The notes under the pieces: generated by a model
The model's database searches: none
Seen by the model: only the letters and a program-made list of their open reading frames with translations
What the model was told of the DNA's origin: nothing
Position numbers and translations under genes: made by a program
Part shown: one piece after another, positions 19,301-26,568 of the stretch
Layout: each line of letters opens with the position of its first letter
How positions within the stretch are numbered: the stretch's first letter is position 1
Assembly (NCBI RefSeq): GCF_016906305.1
Contig: NZ_JADDOL010000015.1
Span: 1-64,000 of the forward strand
DNA length: 64,000 nucleotides
Source: Alloalcanivorax marinus
GTDB lineage: Bacteria; Pseudomonadota; Gammaproteobacteria; Pseudomonadales; Alcanivoracaceae
Reading direction: 5' to 3'

Positions 19301-19946
19301 ACTGCGGGTCGCCACCGGTCACAGCGGCGTAGGCTTGGGCAATATTCGGGCCTTCCAGAAGGGCTTGCTCCCGGCCTTTCTGCCAGGGGCGGCCGGCGAT
19401 GGTCTCGTACTCGGCTTTGAATTGTTCGTACAGGCCACGGCCGTCCAGATCGCGCTCAAACTGGGCAATGTGCCCTTGTTTGCCGTAGTAGCCGCACATT
19501 TCGTCGAAGACTTTAACGAACACGGCCAGAAGCGCATCAATCTGGGTTTTGCTGATGACATCGGCTTTCTGGTCGATGTTGAACAGAATGCTCTTCGCCG
19601 GTATCGAGACAGCTCGCTTCAGGTCGCCCCGGAGAATTTCATTCTCGCTGCACTTGGGAAGGAACAGATCCAGGGTTGTAGCACCGTCCATCTCACGGTC
19701 TTCAAGCAGAAGGGCCAGCATCTTAAGCAGGTGTGACTTACCCGAGCCGAAGAAGCCGGATACCCATACCCCGTTCGCCCCTTCGTAGTTGTTATAGGCG
19801 TCCAGGAACTCTTCGAGGCGCTTCTCGACTTCGTTGGTCAGTACGTATTCTTCAATTTCGAGGCGAAGACTGGCTTCATCGTCGGCTTTGATAACGCCTT
19901 CGATGGGGCGGTCAACAGGCTTTAGAAAAATATTCTTCAATGTCAT
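16365..19946 (-). CDS. brxC: BREX protein BrxC (large P-loop ATPase)
   Basis: A 1193-residue BrxC/PglY, the usual length for type 1 BREX. Walker A GFFGSGKS is at 64-71, and a Walker B-like LNFFVDEVGQY lies near residue 265. The remainder is helical and charged, with coiled coil near QLKGQLDSLQERIDEKVQQTR. BrxC is a core, essential ATPase of the exclusion and methylation machinery. It is preceded by brxB with a 43-base gap and followed by the AlbA-type gene. No interruption was seen. Confidence 0.94.
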   Translation of the reverse strand: MTLKNIFLKPVDRPIEGVIKADDEASLRLEIEEYVLTNEVEKRLEEFLDAYNNYEGANGVWVSGFFGSGKSHLLKMLALLLEDREMDGATTLDLFLPKCSENEILRGDLKRAVSIPAKSILFNIDQKADVISKTQIDALLAVFVKVFDEMCGYYGKQGHIAQFERDLDGRGLYEQFKAEYETIAGRPWQKGREQALLEGPNIAQAYAAVTGGDPQSAAGILDKYRSEYRVSIEDFADNVNAYIEKQAKEGGHKEFRLNFFVDEVGQYIADNTKLMTNLQTIAESLATKCRGRAWIIVTAQEEMKDVVGEMGKKKGNDFSKIQARFNNRMKLSSADVAEVIQKRLLTKTEEGVNQLSDVYHAQANNFKTLFDFADGSATYRNFRDRDHFIHSYPFVPYQFALFQSAIQNLSQHNAFEGKHSSVGERSMLGVFQQVAIHIGNHEVGQLATFDLMFEGIRSALKSQIQRAIIQAENHLDNAFAIRLLKALFLVKYVKEFKPTVRNLCVLMLDAFDQDLPALRTKVEEALSLLEQQTYIQRNGDQYEYLTDEEKDVEQEIKNTEVESSDVADELEKIVFDFVIKQRKIRYDAGSSQNQGQDYSYSRKLDDRLHGREYELSINVISPFHEHTDNEQMLRTASTYKADELFVLMPSDERLVRDLLMFKRTEKYIKQNISVTQQEAVKRILNDKGFQNREREARLRQQVQTLIGKSKLLIGGADVEVANEDPQTRIIRGFHELISRAYPNLRMLRGVSYTENDVSNCLNRTDDGLFGNDATTLAESEQEVLAFIQSNNRGGVRTTLKSLLEKFERKPYGWYYAAILCTLANLCARGKVEVRLDANILEDSELERALRNTHGHGNVVLEPQIEFTASQVRALKSFYEDFFDSPPRSSEAKALGKEAGEAFQDMYHDLDRRVAQVDQYPFLNALKPALETLKEVAGKPYTWHLTELGKQEDQLLGLKEDVIDPIRRFMGGSQKDIYNQARSFLQSQEPNFIYVSGDEIDQIRTILNDPNCYKGNRIQQLKGQLDSLQERIDEKVQQTRAQAEASLKTMQKRMQSMDEYQTLPEPRQDELNKPFRDLFDYIGQEHLIAVIKDRTRYFEEEGYQKLLGKMVALANQRSAPSDDSQQPPGRQGDGENGGRSHQVKESAADYVHTRNLRVTFDKAWLADEGDVDRYLSALREALLAEVQQGRKVQI

Positions 19947-19989
19947 TGTACTTTCCCTTAATGATTACGCCTCGAATCGTATCGTCCGC

Positions 19990-20580
19990 TCAGGCTTCGT
20001 AATGAAAGATGTTGAACGCACGGTAGTACTTGTCGTCATGCAGCCTGCCGAAAAGATCCAGCGATGCGCCGGTTTCCAGCGAGTGGGTATAGGAGCCCGG
20101 GAAGAACATCACCGTTGGCTGGTCTTTGGCGGTGCTCTGTAAGTTGTTGAGCACGTTGTGGGAGCGTATGTAGGGGAAGACCTCGCCCACCCCTGAGAGA
20201 AACAGCACATCAAACTCAACGGACTGCAGTTTTGCCGCAATAGCGGGCACCAAATGGGCTTCCGGGTCCAGCACTCCCTGTAGCAGTTCCTTCAGCTGAT
20301 CCTTTGAGACCGTGGGCTCGAGCTCCAACACCTGCTCCCAGATGTCTCTTTCTTTCAAAATATCGACGGCCAGGTCGTACAGATTGATACTCAGGATCCG
20401 GATGCCCGCCTGCTCCAGTCGGTTAACCAACTGCCGCTGAAGACGCTCCATTTCGAGCGCTTCTTTAGGCCGGTAGGGACAGATGAAGAAAGGCACTTCA
20501 TTACCCAGTCCCTGTTTGTTCAGAAATCGCTGGCCGGAAACCACGCTGAACAGGTGCTGTAGTCGCTCCTGCATCGGCAT
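19990..20580 (-). CDS. brxB: BREX protein BrxB (DUF1788)
   Basis: About 196 residues, of the DUF1788 family. The conserved start region QERLQHLFSVVSGQRFLN and the segment LGNEVPFFICPY are typical of BrxB, a core type 1 BREX protein of unclear biochemical role. The frame is open to a TTG at 20601 overlapping the brxA stop, but the ATG at 20580 has GGA ten bases upstream and fits the family N-terminus, so it is preferred. It lies between brxA and brxC as expected. Confidence 0.9.
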   Translation of the reverse strand: MPMQERLQHLFSVVSGQRFLNKQGLGNEVPFFICPYRPKEALEMERLQRQLVNRLEQAGIRILSINLYDLAVDILKERDIWEQVLELEPTVSKDQLKELLQGVLDPEAHLVPAIAAKLQSVEFDVLFLSGVGEVFPYIRSHNVLNNLQSTAKDQPTVMFFPGSYTHSLETGASLDLFGRLHDDKYYRAFNIFHYEA

Positions 20581-20597
20581 TTTGGCAATGTCCTTTC

Positions 20598-21212
20598 TCA
20601 AGCTGACATCCCCCTGATATCGGATTCATAGACTGGGAAGTAGAAAAACTCGTCAGGATTGTTCTGACACAGCAACTCAACCAGCCTGGGGCTTAGCAGT
20701 ATTGCGTTTATGGTTTTGTCCTTAGCTAACAACCCTGCCTCCCGCAGCATTCTGAACAGGACCTGCCGCAATTTATCGCGCGTTGAGGCGCTGGCATTAT
20801 CCAGTTCGTCATGCCATTCCGATTTACGGTTATAGAAGGCATCGAAATCCTCAAAACTGAGATCCAGCTTCATCGCGACAAACCGTTCGTGTAGTACTTC
20901 CACCGCAAAGTCCGCGATAAAGCGGTAAAGGCGACACACGGAAACCCACAGGAGGTGTGCCTGGTCCTGGTGGTTTGCCTCGGCCAGGAAAGTGAGTTCG
21001 CTTTCGGTCAACGTTTTCAGGCGTGCAATCGCCTCTCTACAGGTGCGCTTTGCCGTGCTTTCCGTTCTGGCCTGTAGCAGGTTGTCATGCAGCGCTTGAG
21101 CACGCACCTCATCCCAGTCACGGAGCGACAGGTACAGCTCGGCCAGCTTCACCGATTCGCGGTGATACAGGCTGCCGGACGTGAAGGAGATGCGATACCG
21201 GCCTTGGGTCAT
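20598..21212 (-). CDS. brxA: BREX protein BrxA (DUF1819)
   Basis: A 204-residue DUF1819 protein. The N-terminus RYRISFTSGSLYHRES and the helical C-terminus LLSPRLVELLCQNNPDEF are characteristic. BrxA is a small DNA-binding protein conserved as the first core gene of type 1 BREX. Its ATG overlaps the stop of the upstream HTH gene (ATGA). It appears intact. Confidence 0.92.
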   Translation of the reverse strand: MTQGRYRISFTSGSLYHRESVKLAELYLSLRDWDEVRAQALHDNLLQARTESTAKRTCREAIARLKTLTESELTFLAEANHQDQAHLLWVSVCRLYRFIADFAVEVLHERFVAMKLDLSFEDFDAFYNRKSEWHDELDNASASTRDKLRQVLFRMLREAGLLAKDKTINAILLSPRLVELLCQNNPDEFFYFPVYESDIRGMSA

Positions 21213-21418
21213 TCGGAACGCTCACCCTTGCTCGTCTCGGCGGCGCCACCGCCCTTGACCCACTCGTCTACTTCGACTTTTTTGAACTTCCAAAACCGCC
21301 CCATGCGGTGGGCGGGCATTGCGTGCTTGTCGATCCAGCGGTACACGGTGTCATTGCTGACACCGAGGTGCTTGCCTATTTCGTCTACGGATAACCAGCG
21401 ATCTTCCATCTCGGCCAT
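21209..21418 (-). CDS. Small excisionase-type helix-turn-helix protein, first gene of the BREX operon
   Basis: A 69-residue HTH_17/excisionase-like protein. It contains LSVDEIGKHLGVSNDTVYRW followed by a basic wing (HRMGRFWKFKKVEVDEW), the usual layout of MerR-like Xis domains. The ATG at 21418 has AGGAAG seven bases upstream; an in-frame GTG at 21451 would add 11 residues but has no better ribosome site. It is translationally coupled to brxA. The likely role is regulation of the BREX operon; a directionality factor for island excision is the alternative. Confidence 0.75.
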   Translation of the reverse strand: MAEMEDRWLSVDEIGKHLGVSNDTVYRWIDKHAMPAHRMGRFWKFKKVEVDEWVKGGGAAETSKGERSE

Positions 21419-21498
21419 GTTTTCGCTTCCTATGGGCGATGGTGTTGCCACCTTATCTGAGGCGGCACGGTCTCATGGGCGGAACAGCCCTACACTAC

Positions 21499-21512
21499 AT
21501 TGACTGATCAAT
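21499..21512. promoter_or_regulatory. Inverted repeat overlapping the BREX promoter start, candidate operator
   Basis: ATTGA-CTGA-TCAAT overlaps the -10 box and the predicted transcription start. This is where a repressor such as the adjacent HTH protein could act. The arms are short, so chance is possible. Confidence 0.35.
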
Positions 21513-21538
21513 ATATAGAGGTACCACGCTGCATTCAA
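21510..21538 (-). promoter_or_regulatory. Strong sigma-70-like promoter for the BREX operon
   Basis: On the minus strand TTGAAT (21538-21533) is separated by 17 bases from TATATT (21515-21510). The predicted start is about 85 bases upstream of the HTH gene. Every gene from there to the left edge reads the same way with short or overlapping junctions, so this is the best candidate for the operon promoter. Confidence 0.65.
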
Positions 21539-21651
21539 CCGATTTGACCCGGATAGACCAGCAAAGAACGGCATATATAGCCACCTGAAATCTGGGCGAT
21601 CCCATCAATAGCCCCACGCAATCAACACCTGCGGTGTGAGCGGCATGCCTT

Positions 21652-22263
21652 TTACCGCCAACAGCCCTCCTCGCTTGAGGGGCTTGCACTCCCGCTGGCA
21701 GCCTCCTTCAGTCCACCGAGGTGCTCCTCCAGATCTTTCAGGAGGCGTTCGCTTTTCCGCACGATTCGACAAAGCTCCGCCTGGTTGGCATTGAGCCTTC
21801 GCAACATCTCAAAACCGGTCTCAGTCTCCATGATGAGCGGTTGCTCCCAATCCTGGGCCCGCGTGAAGGCCGGTTTGTGATAGCGGAACCGACCTTCTTT
21901 GCGGATGTACTCACTGAACACTGATCGTCCCTCGCCGCTCTTCTGCTGGACGAAGCGATTGTAGTACCAGGACAACTCCAGCTTTCTTTTCCGGAGTCGG
22001 ACGCGGCAGCCGAAGTGCCCGGGATAGCCGGGTGTCTGGTCGGTACGATGCGCGACGTTGTGGGACCAGAAGTGATCACAGAGCCGCTGCGCCAGATAGC
22101 GGTACCTCGCTTGCTCCACGTCCGCTTGCTGGTGAATCGCCGTCAGAAACTGACGGCATTGCGTTATGGCGGCTTTGATACCACGTTGGTGGTTCACATT
22201 TTGGGCTCGGCTGACCGCCTCCCACTCTTCGCAGATTTCCTGGTGGGTCATTCGTTTGCTCAT
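21652..22263 (-). CDS. MobI-like mobilization protein (tentative)
   Basis: A 203-residue protein starting at the ATG at 22263, which has AGGAG about eight bases upstream; the longer open frame before it has no support. It is basic and Trp/Tyr-rich, with a central RLRKRKLELSWYYNRF segment, then YIRKEGRFRYHK and a C-terminal amphipathic helix (RKSERLLKDLEEHL). This resembles MobI-like proteins that act at the transfer origin of SXT-type elements, but I rely on memory of the pattern. It sits next to a palindrome-rich 700-base gap, as expected for a mobI-oriT pair. It may instead be an unrelated island protein. Confidence 0.45.
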   Translation of the reverse strand: MSKRMTHQEICEEWEAVSRAQNVNHQRGIKAAITQCRQFLTAIHQQADVEQARYRYLAQRLCDHFWSHNVAHRTDQTPGYPGHFGCRVRLRKRKLELSWYYNRFVQQKSGEGRSVFSEYIRKEGRFRYHKPAFTRAQDWEQPLIMETETGFEMLRRLNANQAELCRIVRKSERLLKDLEEHLGGLKEAASGSASPSSEEGCWR

Positions 22264-22680
22264 GGCTGGCTCCTCGCTATGGATTTGCCAACAATCGTAA
22301 GCAACTGAGTGCTTGAAGCTGCCATGCGCTTTTGCCTTTTTCGGACGAAAAGACAGAGTTGGAGGCAGACTCCTTCCTTCAAGCCATGGGACCTTTCCAA
22401 TTCCTGTCCACGTAACTACCTGATTTGGGACTTTGCCGCTGCGCTCCCACACTCCATGAAATAGCTCGCATGGGCTGAAGGGTCCGCGTTCCATTATTTA
22501 TTTGGGACCCTGGCTTACCACCTCAGTGACAACACCGGTATACAGTGGCGTTACTTCCTCGGGGTACTTACAAGGGGCTTGGAAGAGACCTTTTGGAGCA
22601 CCGGTGTGATGCAGGCACGTCCCGTGAAATAACAGGGTCTCGAAATGAGCCTTTAGGAGGCTGTCTTGATCACGCACATT

Positions 22681-22706
22681 GCTGACTTTCACATGTGAAA
22701 GTCAGC
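22681..22706. repeat. 26-base perfect palindrome
   Basis: The two 13-base halves GCTGACTTTCACA and TGTGAAAGTCAGC are exact reverse complements with no loop. This length is unlikely by chance. It lies in the gap between the mobI-like and AlpA-like genes and could be a binding site for a dimeric protein at a transfer origin or promoter. Confidence 0.85.
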
Positions 22707-22924
22707 CCGCATTACCGCTCCATGAAATGATGCTGTGACGATGACAGGTACCGGCGGCTGTTCATATTTCAACCAGAATTTCTTAAAAAACCGTCGATAT
22801 TTATGATGACGAGCCCCAGGCATATGAAAATTTTCCTTATATTCAAAGGCTTATGAATTTTTCCCTCTTGCGCCCAAAATGGCCAATTACAGAGTTCTGC
22901 CCCAGGTCCTCGATTACTCACAAT

Positions 22925-22956
22925 TACTCCTGACATGACACAACGCATCAGGAGTA
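22925..22956. promoter_or_regulatory. Inverted repeat covering the ribosome site of the AlpA-like gene
   Basis: TACTCCTGA (22925-22933) and TCAGGAGTA (22948-22956) are exact inverted repeats with a 14-base loop. The right arm contains the AGGAG that serves the ATG at 22961. In RNA the hairpin would hide the ribosome site; in DNA it could be an operator. Confidence 0.5.
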
Positions 22957-22960
22957 CCGA

Positions 22961-23161
22961 ATGAAACGCCAGTATTACAGCGAGACCAACGAGCGCTTGC
23001 TCACCTACGAAGAAGTTTGCGCCGTCACTCAGCTTTCCCAAGCCACACTGCGACGTTATGTCCAGTCGGGGCGCTTTCCTGCTCCCATAAAGCCCAACCC
23101 CAGTGGCCGAGCCGTCAGGTTCCGGATCCAGGATGTTAGAAACTGGCTGGATCGGTTGTGA
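22961..23161 (+). CDS. AlpA-family helix-turn-helix regulator
   Basis: A 66-residue protein with one HTH: LLTYEEVCAVTQLSQATLRRYV followed by a wing ending RFRIQDVRNWLDRL. AlpA-type proteins control integrase or excision genes in P4-like islands and prophages. The start has AGGAG six bases upstream inside an inverted repeat. Its TGA overlaps a GTG of the next gene, and it forms a small rightward operon with the DUF927 gene. Confidence 0.8.
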   Translation: MKRQYYSETNERLLTYEEVCAVTQLSQATLRRYVQSGRFPAPIKPNPSGRAVRFRIQDVRNWLDRL

Positions 23162-23172
23162 CGGAGGGGCAA

Positions 23173-24900
23173 ATGAAATTTCAATTGAGAGACTCTGGCC
23201 TGTACTGCTTCAGCTCTGATGAATGGCAAAGAGTTGGTGGATGGATTGAGGTTATTGCCAGAACCCGACTCTCCAACAAGAAGCACGGTCACGGTGCGCT
23301 GCTGCAGTGGAAAAATATGGACAACGTCCTGCTCCGCGAGGTGGTTTACGCGCGTAACCTGAACGGTGATAACGCCCGGCAGATAAGAGAGCTGTTGGTG
23401 GACACCGGCTATCCGCTCGAACCCGGCAATGTCAGTTGGGCACGATTACAACGGTACTTGCTTGAGGAGATGGCAAAGGCGCCGCCGGCCACAACCGTCG
23501 ACCGTACCGGTTGGCATGGCCCGGTGTTCGCGACGAGCAGCTGGACGGCAGGTCAGGCGGATGAGCAGCACCACTTTGTCGGGCAGCTATCGACCTCACC
23601 GTTGCTCCAGGAAAGCGGGTCTCTTCAAGATTGGCAGAATCAAGTGGGGAAGCTCTGTGACGGCAACCCGCTGGCGATCCTCAGCGTCGGGGTAGCGCTC
23701 GCGGCACCCCTGCTAAAGCATGCGGAGCTTGAAAATGGGGCCTTTCACTTGGTTGGTAATAGCTCCACGGGGAAAACGACGTTGCTGCAGGTGGCCGCGA
23801 GTGTTTGTGGAGCTCCAACGTTCGTGAGGAACTGGGTAGCGACAGCCAATGGCTTGGCAGCCGTCGCTGCTGAGCACAACGACATGTTGTTAGCGTTGGA
23901 CGAAATTGGCCTGGCTCGTCCGGAAGATGTGGATGTGGCGACGTATCATATAATGACTGGCGCCAGTAAGCTGCGTGCGAATATATCAGGGGACCTTGCT
24001 GCACAAACGCACTGGCGAATGCTAGCGTTAAGTACCGGTGAGGTATGGCTGTCGGAAGTGTTTCAGGAAATAGGGAAGTCGGTTAAAGCCGGCCAGGAGA
24101 ACCGACTTGTCGAGATCCCGATTTTTGGAAAATTTGGAGCCTTTGATGATTTGCACGGATCCAAAAGTGCCCAAGAGTTCGTGGACGCGTTGAAAAGCCG
24201 CACCAGGCACTACCACGGCACACTGTTCCGGCATTGGCTCGAGCGTCTTACAGAAGATGTGGATGACTTGCCCGACTACATCCAGAGTGAGGTTGCCCGG
24301 TTGACGGAGCAGTGGAAGACCCCTCATATGGCCTCGCAAGTTGTCCGGGTGATCAGACGGTTCGCACTTATCACCGCTGCACTGTGCCTGGCCTGTCGGA
24401 ACTATCTCCTTCCTTGGACGGAAGCGGAGTCGGTTCGAGCAGTACACCAAGTAGTTGGAGCTTGGCTTCGGAGCCGGGGTCACATCTTCAATTCGGAGGA
24501 GCACCGCATTTTGGCTCGCCTTCGCGATGCCATTTACAAATGGAATCACCGTCTCGTTGACATAGAACGGGGCGATTACGGAAGAGCAATTGGTCTGCGA
24601 CGTAAAGTGGCCGGTGAGACGCAGTGGCTGATACCCAAAAATACTCTTATCAAGGAGCTTGGCCTTCGTAGTCGATACACTCGGGAAATTGAGCCGCTTA
24701 TCCAGAGAGATTTCATGGAAACCAATGAGCAGAGCCGTGGCACCATGAAAATCAAGCTGCGGGATCGATCGGAGCGCTTTTTCGCCCTGTGGCCTGATCG
24801 GATCAGGGCCTATTGGGATTCGTTACCGGACGGAGATGGGTTGTCCCAGTTTCCCACTTTTCCCAGTGAAGTTTCGGAGGTGGTGGAGAATGAGCGATAA
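23173..24900 (+). CDS. DUF927-domain P-loop ATPase of the island replication/stability type
   Basis: About 575 residues. Walker A LVGNSSTGKTTLLQVA lies near 194-205 and is followed by LLALDEIGLARPEDV (Walker B) and LSTGEVWLSEVFQEIGKSVKAGQENRLVEIP, the DUF927 pattern. These proteins resemble primase-associated helicases and are found with AlpA regulators and P4-type integrases on islands. Start: the ATG at 23173 follows GGAGGGG at ideal spacing; a GTG at 23158 overlapping the previous stop is the alternative. The C-terminal third is helical and unassigned. Role in replication or maintenance is inferred from family and neighbours. Confidence 0.75.
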   Translation: MKFQLRDSGLYCFSSDEWQRVGGWIEVIARTRLSNKKHGHGALLQWKNMDNVLLREVVYARNLNGDNARQIRELLVDTGYPLEPGNVSWARLQRYLLEEMAKAPPATTVDRTGWHGPVFATSSWTAGQADEQHHFVGQLSTSPLLQESGSLQDWQNQVGKLCDGNPLAILSVGVALAAPLLKHAELENGAFHLVGNSSTGKTTLLQVAASVCGAPTFVRNWVATANGLAAVAAEHNDMLLALDEIGLARPEDVDVATYHIMTGASKLRANISGDLAAQTHWRMLALSTGEVWLSEVFQEIGKSVKAGQENRLVEIPIFGKFGAFDDLHGSKSAQEFVDALKSRTRHYHGTLFRHWLERLTEDVDDLPDYIQSEVARLTEQWKTPHMASQVVRVIRRFALITAALCLACRNYLLPWTEAESVRAVHQVVGAWLRSRGHIFNSEEHRILARLRDAIYKWNHRLVDIERGDYGRAIGLRRKVAGETQWLIPKNTLIKELGLRSRYTREIEPLIQRDFMETNEQSRGTMKIKLRDRSERFFALWPDRIRAYWDSLPDGDGLSQFPTFPSEVSEVVENER

Positions 24901-25132
24901 AACCTTCAGTCCACCTTCGGAAGAGATGCGTACCAAACTACTCGCTCGTTCGGGACAGTGTGAGCGGCTGGTCCGGGAGTCGGACCGTCGAGCGATTACG
25001 GGTGTCAGTCGGACGCAGTGGTGGACTTTGGAAAGAAAGCGAGTGGCTCCGGCACGGCTCAAGTTGGGCTGCAACTCGGTGGCGTGGCGGCTATCGGATC
25101 TGTTGGCCTGGATCGAGCAACAAGGGGCCTGA
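24890..25132 (+). CDS. Second small AlpA-like DNA-binding protein
   Basis: An 80-residue protein whose ATG overlaps the end of the DUF927 gene by 11 bases. The pattern RAITGVSRTQWWTLERKRVAP plus CNSVAWRLSDLLAWIEQ is that of AlpA phage regulatory proteins. The upstream GGTGGAGA serves as ribosome site. It may be the recombination directionality factor or a repressor for the integrase, which is encoded convergently 10 bases away. Confidence 0.7.
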   Translation: MSDKTFSPPSEEMRTKLLARSGQCERLVRESDRRAITGVSRTQWWTLERKRVAPARLKLGCNSVAWRLSDLLAWIEQQGA

Positions 25133-25142
25133 TCTGGCCCCT

Positions 25143-26384
25143 TTACTCTCCAGAGCTGACTTCACCTCTCACGATGGGCGCCAGCCACTCGCAGAGCGCC
25201 TCGTGAGCCTCTTTTCGTTCTTCAAAATACGCATGCTTGTTATAGACCCGGTCCGTCCGGTTGCCGGGTAGCTGATTCAGACAGCGCTGAGCCAGATTGT
25301 CATCAAAGCCGAGTTTCCCCAGCTTGGTTCTGGCCGTACCCCGTAGATCGTGGACGCGGCGCTTGTCGAATGAGAAGAGTTTTTTCTCAAAGAGCTTCTT
25401 GAGCGCATGGTTCAGCGTGTTTTCACACACATGCGGAGTCCGTGCCTTTTTACTGATCCTGCGAGCTGGAAACACCCAATCACTACCGCAGGAACGTACC
25501 TTCAGCTCATTCAGCCATTCCACGGCGGGCTCTGCCAGAGGGATATCGATGGCCCTTCTCTTTTTGGTCCTTTCCTCGGGCAGGTACCAGATACGGCTCT
25601 CCAGATCGAATTCCGACCAAGGCGCTGCCAGAAGCTCCATTTTTCTCGTACAGGTCGCAATCAACAAAGCACAGGCCAGGTAGTTTTCACGGCTGAACTG
25701 CGCCGGAATCACCCGGAGTTTGCTGAAGAACTCGGTGACTTCATCTTCATTCATTGGGTAGTTGGCGGCCTTCTCCTCCCCGCCGGCGTCCCTGGGACGG
25801 AATGGCGAGGCCGGATTGAACCTGGTGACGTCCAGTTTGATGCCATGATCAAACAGATTCCTCAACAGACGCATCAAGTCATTTGAGAGGGTCGGGCGGG
25901 GCTTATTGTCGTCATAGCCATTGGCCACGTCGCGCAGGATTTCACTGATATCCACTGGCCGGATCTTTTCCAGCTCCACCTTCCCGATGCGCCAGGCGAC
26001 CTCACGCTCGTACAGGCTCTTCTCTTTATGGTGAGACGCGATTTCTCGTTTGCGAAGCTCGTAGTAGTCCGCGTACAGGTCATTGAGCGTTTTGAAGGGG
26101 TTTTGGTTGACCTTCTGCCGCTCCTGAACCGGGTCAGCCCCCTCACGTTTGATCGCCAACCTCAGCTTCGCCGCCTCATCACGGGCGTCGGCCAATGACC
26201 AGTCGTCCACCTTGCCGATGGTGTATTCGCGCCGGAGCTTGGTAGCTGGGGTGGTATAGCGCAGCATCCAGTAGGCATCTCCGCGCTTCGGGGTCATGAG
26301 GTAGAGACCATTGCCATCGGCATGCCGCACGGATGGCTTCTCTTTGATCAGTTTCTTGACGGTCTTGTCGTATAGCTTGCCCAC
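25143..26384 (-). CDS. int: P4-type tyrosine integrase of the yicC island
   Basis: A 413-residue tyrosine recombinase with an N-terminal DUF4102-like arm-binding domain (GNGLYLMTPKRGDAYWMLRY), a SAM-like core-binding region and a catalytic domain with R247 (TCTRKMELL), H345-x2-R348 (VHDLRG) and Y386 (KHAYFEER). The usual LNH box reads CLNQLPGN. It starts with GTG preceded by AGGAAA. The gene points away from yicC, with its promoter side facing the yicC 3' end, the layout expected when attR lies between them. SXT-mobilizable islands such as MGIVflInd1 are known to integrate at yicC. Confidence 0.92.
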   Translation of the reverse strand: MGKLYDKTVKKLIKEKPSVRHADGNGLYLMTPKRGDAYWMLRYTTPATKLRREYTIGKVDDWSLADARDEAAKLRLAIKREGADPVQERQKVNQNPFKTLNDLYADYYELRKREIASHHKEKSLYEREVAWRIGKVELEKIRPVDISEILRDVANGYDDNKPRPTLSNDLMRLLRNLFDHGIKLDVTRFNPASPFRPRDAGGEEKAANYPMNEDEVTEFFSKLRVIPAQFSRENYLACALLIATCTRKMELLAAPWSEFDLESRIWYLPEERTKKRRAIDIPLAEPAVEWLNELKVRSCGSDWVFPARRISKKARTPHVCENTLNHALKKLFEKKLFSFDKRRVHDLRGTARTKLGKLGFDDNLAQRCLNQLPGNRTDRVYNKHAYFEERKEAHEALCEWLAPIVRGEVSSGE

Positions 26385-26400
26385 TTTCCTGCCTTAAAAA

Positions 26401-26452
26401 ATTGGGGAGTACAATCTCGCCGACATAATATAGCGAGAAAATACTCCCCAAT
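26401..26452. promoter_or_regulatory. Nested inverted repeat over the integrase promoter
   Basis: Outer arms ATTGGGGAGTA (26401-26411) and TACTCCCCAAT (26442-26452) are exact inverted repeats. Inner arms TCTCGC (26415-26420) and GCGAGA (26433-26438) are also exact. A minus-strand TATATT (26432-26427) lies in the loop, with TAGATT 17 bases upstream as a weak -35. The structure probably contains the int promoter plus integrase or excisionase binding sites. Confidence 0.6.
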
Positions 26453-26568
26453 CTACTACCCATCACTACCCAAACTTGGCAGAACTTACACGAACACTAT
26501 GAGCGTCGAAATTACATAACTATTTGATTTATAATGCAATCAAGAACAACGTCGAACACCCAAGAACA
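26453..26568. other. Island-chromosome junction beside the yicC 3' end (attR region)
   Basis: The island's AT-rich sequence meets GC-rich yicC here. ACTACCCA occurs twice in succession (about 26455-26472), and CAAGAAC occurs twice near 26530-26567. The repeats may be integrase arm or core sites. The matching left end is not in the window, so the exact att core cannot be fixed. Confidence 0.45.

Larger units (their letters stand above)
22264..22960. other. 700-base gene-free region of the island, possible transfer origin
   Basis: No convincing gene is present; the short open frames have no ribosome site or recognisable content. The region holds a 26-base perfect palindrome, AT-rich stretches around 22780-22870 and a second inverted repeat before the AlpA-like gene. 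It lies between the divergent mobI-like and AlpA-like genes, so it must also contain their promoters. An oriT is inferred from context only. Confidence 0.35.

Noticed and set aside
22498-22692. Possible 64-residue gene in the island gap
   Set aside because: No ribosome site, no recognisable content, and it runs into the palindrome.
26453-26568. tRNA gene as integration target
   Set aside because: No cloverleaf or T-loop sequence was found at the island edge; the target is the yicC 3' end.
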